Source: Lepidurus packardi
Lineage: Eukaryota > Arthropoda > Branchiopoda > Notostraca > Triopsidae
NCBI GenBank assembly: GCA_023053545.1
Contig: JAKZAN010000006.1
Coordinates: forward strand, 811,001-875,000
Direction: 5' to 3'
DNA length: 64,000 bases
Shown here: piece by piece, positions 61,579 through 64,000 of the stretch
Layout of the letters: every line of letters starts with the position of its first letter
Numbering within the stretch: the stretch's first letter is position 1
Made by a program: the position numbers and the translations under genes
The notes under the pieces: model-generated
The model's input: only the letters and a program-made list of their open reading frames with translations
The model's database searches: none
Told to the model about the DNA's origin: nothing

Positions 61579-62525
61579 AGCTGGTATATTTGTGTTTACG
61601 TTGCTTTTGAGTTATGTGTTTTTCACCTCCTGGTGCAGCTCGGACGCAACTAACTTTCCCGCTCGGATATGATTTAGCTGTCACGCGACTAAAAATTCCC
61701 GGTAATATACGGTATAATGCTTGGACACCATTTCCGTTCTTTCCGTCAGAGATAGAAAGAAATACAGAAGGCTAATAAGGAAAATGCAGAGCAAATCGCA
61801 CTGTACTTGTGGTCCTTGTATATCGTACAACAAACATGAGCTCGTGACCTTTAAACCTGGCTGTGATTAGCAGGAGATTTGGCAAATAGAGAGACATGTG
61901 GGCATGTTTGCGGAAAGGTTTCCATACCCATGCCCAGAATCTCATACACAAGTACAACACCTTGATTGAGGCAAAAGCCTCTACAGCACGAGGAGAAGAA
62001 AGGGCTCCACGGGTTTGGTTGGTGAATGGCTAGGGTTTAGGTGATTGTAGTGACACCAACATGAAATATGGGATTCCATTAGCCTTCGACCCCAACACAC
62101 AAACATCGTTCAAGCTTACTTAATTTTTGTCTGATACACGTCCACTTGCTCAATAACTTACTACTTTAGAAATAGATGTTAATAATATCGTATGCGTAGG
62201 AGGGAAAAATCAAGGAAGGGGCTAGACGATCACACGCGAGATCTCCAATAAAGCCACGAAAACCACGAAAAAATCACTGTGACACTCAAAAAACTTGGAG
62301 ATAAACGATTGGTGGCTACACTAAAAAAATAATAGTATTCTTAGCCACGACTGTTGACGCTCAGAAGGAACATCCACTTCAAGAACTCCCAAAGGCGTGC
62401 GTGTTGACGCCCACACACACACCAATAAGAACAATGTTTGCTTGTTATTATTTGGCCAATAAAGAAACCGTTTCGTAACGTTTTCGTCAAAACTGTTATC
62501 CCACGCAGTCCATTTTAAGCTTTAG
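61579..62525. other. Intergenic region, promoter side of SDHAF1
   Basis: It should hold the SDHAF1(-LIPT2) promoter and the 3' untranslated end of the gene ending at 62526, both on the - strand. I see no clear TATA box, no repeat element and no convincing coding frame. A poly(A) signal for the right-hand gene was not obvious. Confidence 0.5.
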
Positions 62526-64000
62526 CTACACCGAGATCTCGTAGTTCACATCATAGACACTAACTCGCTCGCCGCTCTCCTGGGCGTGGTTACGACCGGG
62601 AGGTGTGGATAATTCTATAGAGTCAGACATTTGTAATGCCCGAGTAAATGACACTGGTCGTCGCGAGCCGGTCGCGTATTGGTGCGTTACGGCTCCAGCT
62701 GGTGTCGTACGACTATACTGCTGTTGAGCAGACGGTAATGTTTTGCGTTGCATTTGCGGAGAGGGGACTGATCCACTGTTACTGTACGGCCCACTTCCCC
62801 AACGTTGCGTAGCATGACCTGGTGGGGGAGGAGTCGGGCTGCCACTTTCTCTCCAACTGTACACCCCTCGGTGAGGCGAACTCGCCAATTCTCGCAGACT
62901 ATCTGACGACAAATGTCCAGACATGCCAACATTGGGTCCGGAGTTCGGGTGCGGACAAAGCAATTCACCTAACAAATATTCTTAAAAAATGACTCGTCAC
63001 ACGAATTCAAGAACGCAGTGTCAAGCAATTTAGTATACCTTCTGAGCCAAACCGTCTTTGATGCTGTGCTTGCACTTCTGCAGAACTCCGATAATGTACA
63101 GGGGCAGGTTGGTACGGGGGCGGGCCTTGACCATGGGATGGCATTACTGAACCTAGTTCATAAAAGCAAATGAGCAGGGATCTAACTAGAGAGCGTTTGG
63201 GGTATATTGCCTGTGTTGTACGGAGGATAAGCATATGGCGGTGTCTGAAGCACATACGGTGCTATAGGTCGTAAGGAACGCATACCTGGAGGCTGCAAAC
63301 TGTTGCGACCCATTCCTCCACCCGACAAAGCCAAAGGCGTCGGTACTCCACCAATAGCTCTCAGTCTTTGCTGCAGACTGGGGCTTCCGTGACTGGTATT
63401 CAAACTCTGATTCTGATTGTAGGTTGACTCTTCGTGGCAGTGACCTAAAGCATCAGGAGTCCTGCTCCGCGCTTTGGCAACAACATCAGAGGCGCGTGGG
63501 CGAGGATGAGGAGACCCTCTCGTACCTCGCAATGAATGGGAGGTGTGAGGCCGTCGAGGTGAATCTTCATAAATGGCTTGAGGCATCATAGGTATAGAAG
63601 GAGCCCGGTCATTGGCGCCACTTGGAGAAAAAAAGTTGGTTTTGGATCCCTGACGGTGTAACAGAAGCAACGGTGGGGGTGATGCTTCACAGTCTTGTGA
63701 CTGACTGGCAGTAACATCCAAAGGTTCCAATTCCATTTCCATGCCTTCTTCTTCCTTTTTTTCCGAAAAAAAGATTTAAGCTGTGCAAACAGTTTCTTTA
63801 ATTACACACAATAATTTACTTTATGATAGGCGTTGCCATTGCCAGAGTCTAAATATAGCTTTACTGATGCTTCGTTGCCGGTTTTGGTCCCCACAGAAGA
63901 TTCTGGACCGGCTAGAACAGGAAACTGGTACCGCTTTGGTTTCCGACCTATATACTTTTTAGGGTCTTTAATACTACAAATGAAAGAAACAAGACAAGCT
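62526..64000 (-). CDS. Cytoplasmic tail of a membrane protein ending in EISV (possibly Echinoid-like), 3' part
   Basis: Exons 63973-63820, 63754-63211, 63152-63039 and 62968-62526 join in frame to 417 residues; the gene continues beyond the right edge. The sequence starts IKDPKKYIGRKPKRYQFP, then becomes Ser/Pro/Gln-rich with several tyrosines (AIYEDSP, YAYPPYNTG, GVYSW, VYDVNYEISV). No folded domain is visible, which fits the cytoplasmic tail of a large receptor. The intron between 63211 and 63152 has a GC rather than GT donor. Drosophila Echinoid, an immunoglobulin-superfamily adhesion protein, ends in the similar PDZ ligand EIIV, but that is the only specific hint, so identity is tentative. 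No transmembrane segment lies in the window. Confidence 0.8.
63153..63210 (-). other. 58-bp GC-AG intron
   Basis: The upstream exon ends ACACAG and the intron begins GCAATA; it ends at a normal CTAG. Splicing joins NT-G-SVMPSHG in frame and leads to the conserved-looking C-terminus. Without splicing the frame would read NTGNIPQTLSS and stop within the intron at 63182, giving a protein lacking the PDZ ligand. Confidence 0.65.

Noticed and set aside
1-64000. tRNA, rRNA, CRISPR array, and retrovirus-like or Polinton fossils
   Set aside because: None recognised on reading both strands by eye; a dedicated search could still find small or very old copies.

Overview
Animal nuclear DNA, most likely from an arthropod. 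The coding exons are split by short GT-AG introns (mostly 57-104 bp), the proteins are clear metazoan families, and there is a degenerate TTAGG-type array of the arthropod telomere kind. Compact introns next to AT-rich, transposon-littered spacers would fit a branchiopod crustacean such as Daphnia, but that is inference. No bacterial operons, CRISPR array, tRNA, rRNA or recognisable retrovirus-like fossil was found.

Layout. (1) 217-24021, + strand: the 3' part of a single-pass membrane protein gene (gene A). Its ectodomain exon at 217-437 is separated from the transmembrane exon by a 21.6 kb intron. That intron holds several DNA-transposon relics: a Tigger/pogo end at 1-88 just outside it, a 300-bp MITE with 9-bp target duplication, TTAA-type elements, a 979-bp Tigger deletion derivative and a hairpin MITE. 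(2) 24022-28753: spacer between two convergent 3' ends. (3) 28754-30349, - strand: gene B, a tail-to-tail paralogue of gene A. It has the same CxxCEWA juxtamembrane motif, the same 103-bp transmembrane exon and the same intron phases. (4) 30350-40757: about 10 kb without a supportable gene. (5) 40758-48484, - strand: a nearly complete Girdin/Daple (CCDC88) gene in 24 exons, encoding most of the HOOK domain, a very long coiled coil and a proline/serine-rich tail that ends in the Daple-type PDZ ligand YGCV. Only the first ~60 residues are missing. (6) 48485-60398: about 12 kb without a supportable gene. (7) 60399-61578, - strand: SDHAF1 and LIPT2, two mitochondrial genes. The SDHAF1 stop and the LIPT2 start lie only 37 nt apart on the same strand, which suggests one dicistronic transcript. 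(8) 62526 to the right edge, - strand: the cytoplasmic-tail exons of a large membrane protein ending in the PDZ ligand EISV, possibly an Echinoid-like adhesion molecule.

How they may work together. Girdin/Daple and the EISV-tailed protein both point to PDZ-based cortical scaffolding and cell adhesion. Genes A and B look like receptors with tyrosine-motif cytoplasmic tails. SDHAF1 (Fe-S insertion into succinate dehydrogenase) and LIPT2 (octanoyl transfer for lipoate synthesis) both serve mitochondrial metabolism.

Most unusual points: the SDHAF1-LIPT2 arrangement, the inverted paralogue pair, a candidate 30-nt in-frame microexon and a GBA-like motif in Girdin, and three transposon insertions each bounded exactly by long imperfect direct repeats of flanking DNA.
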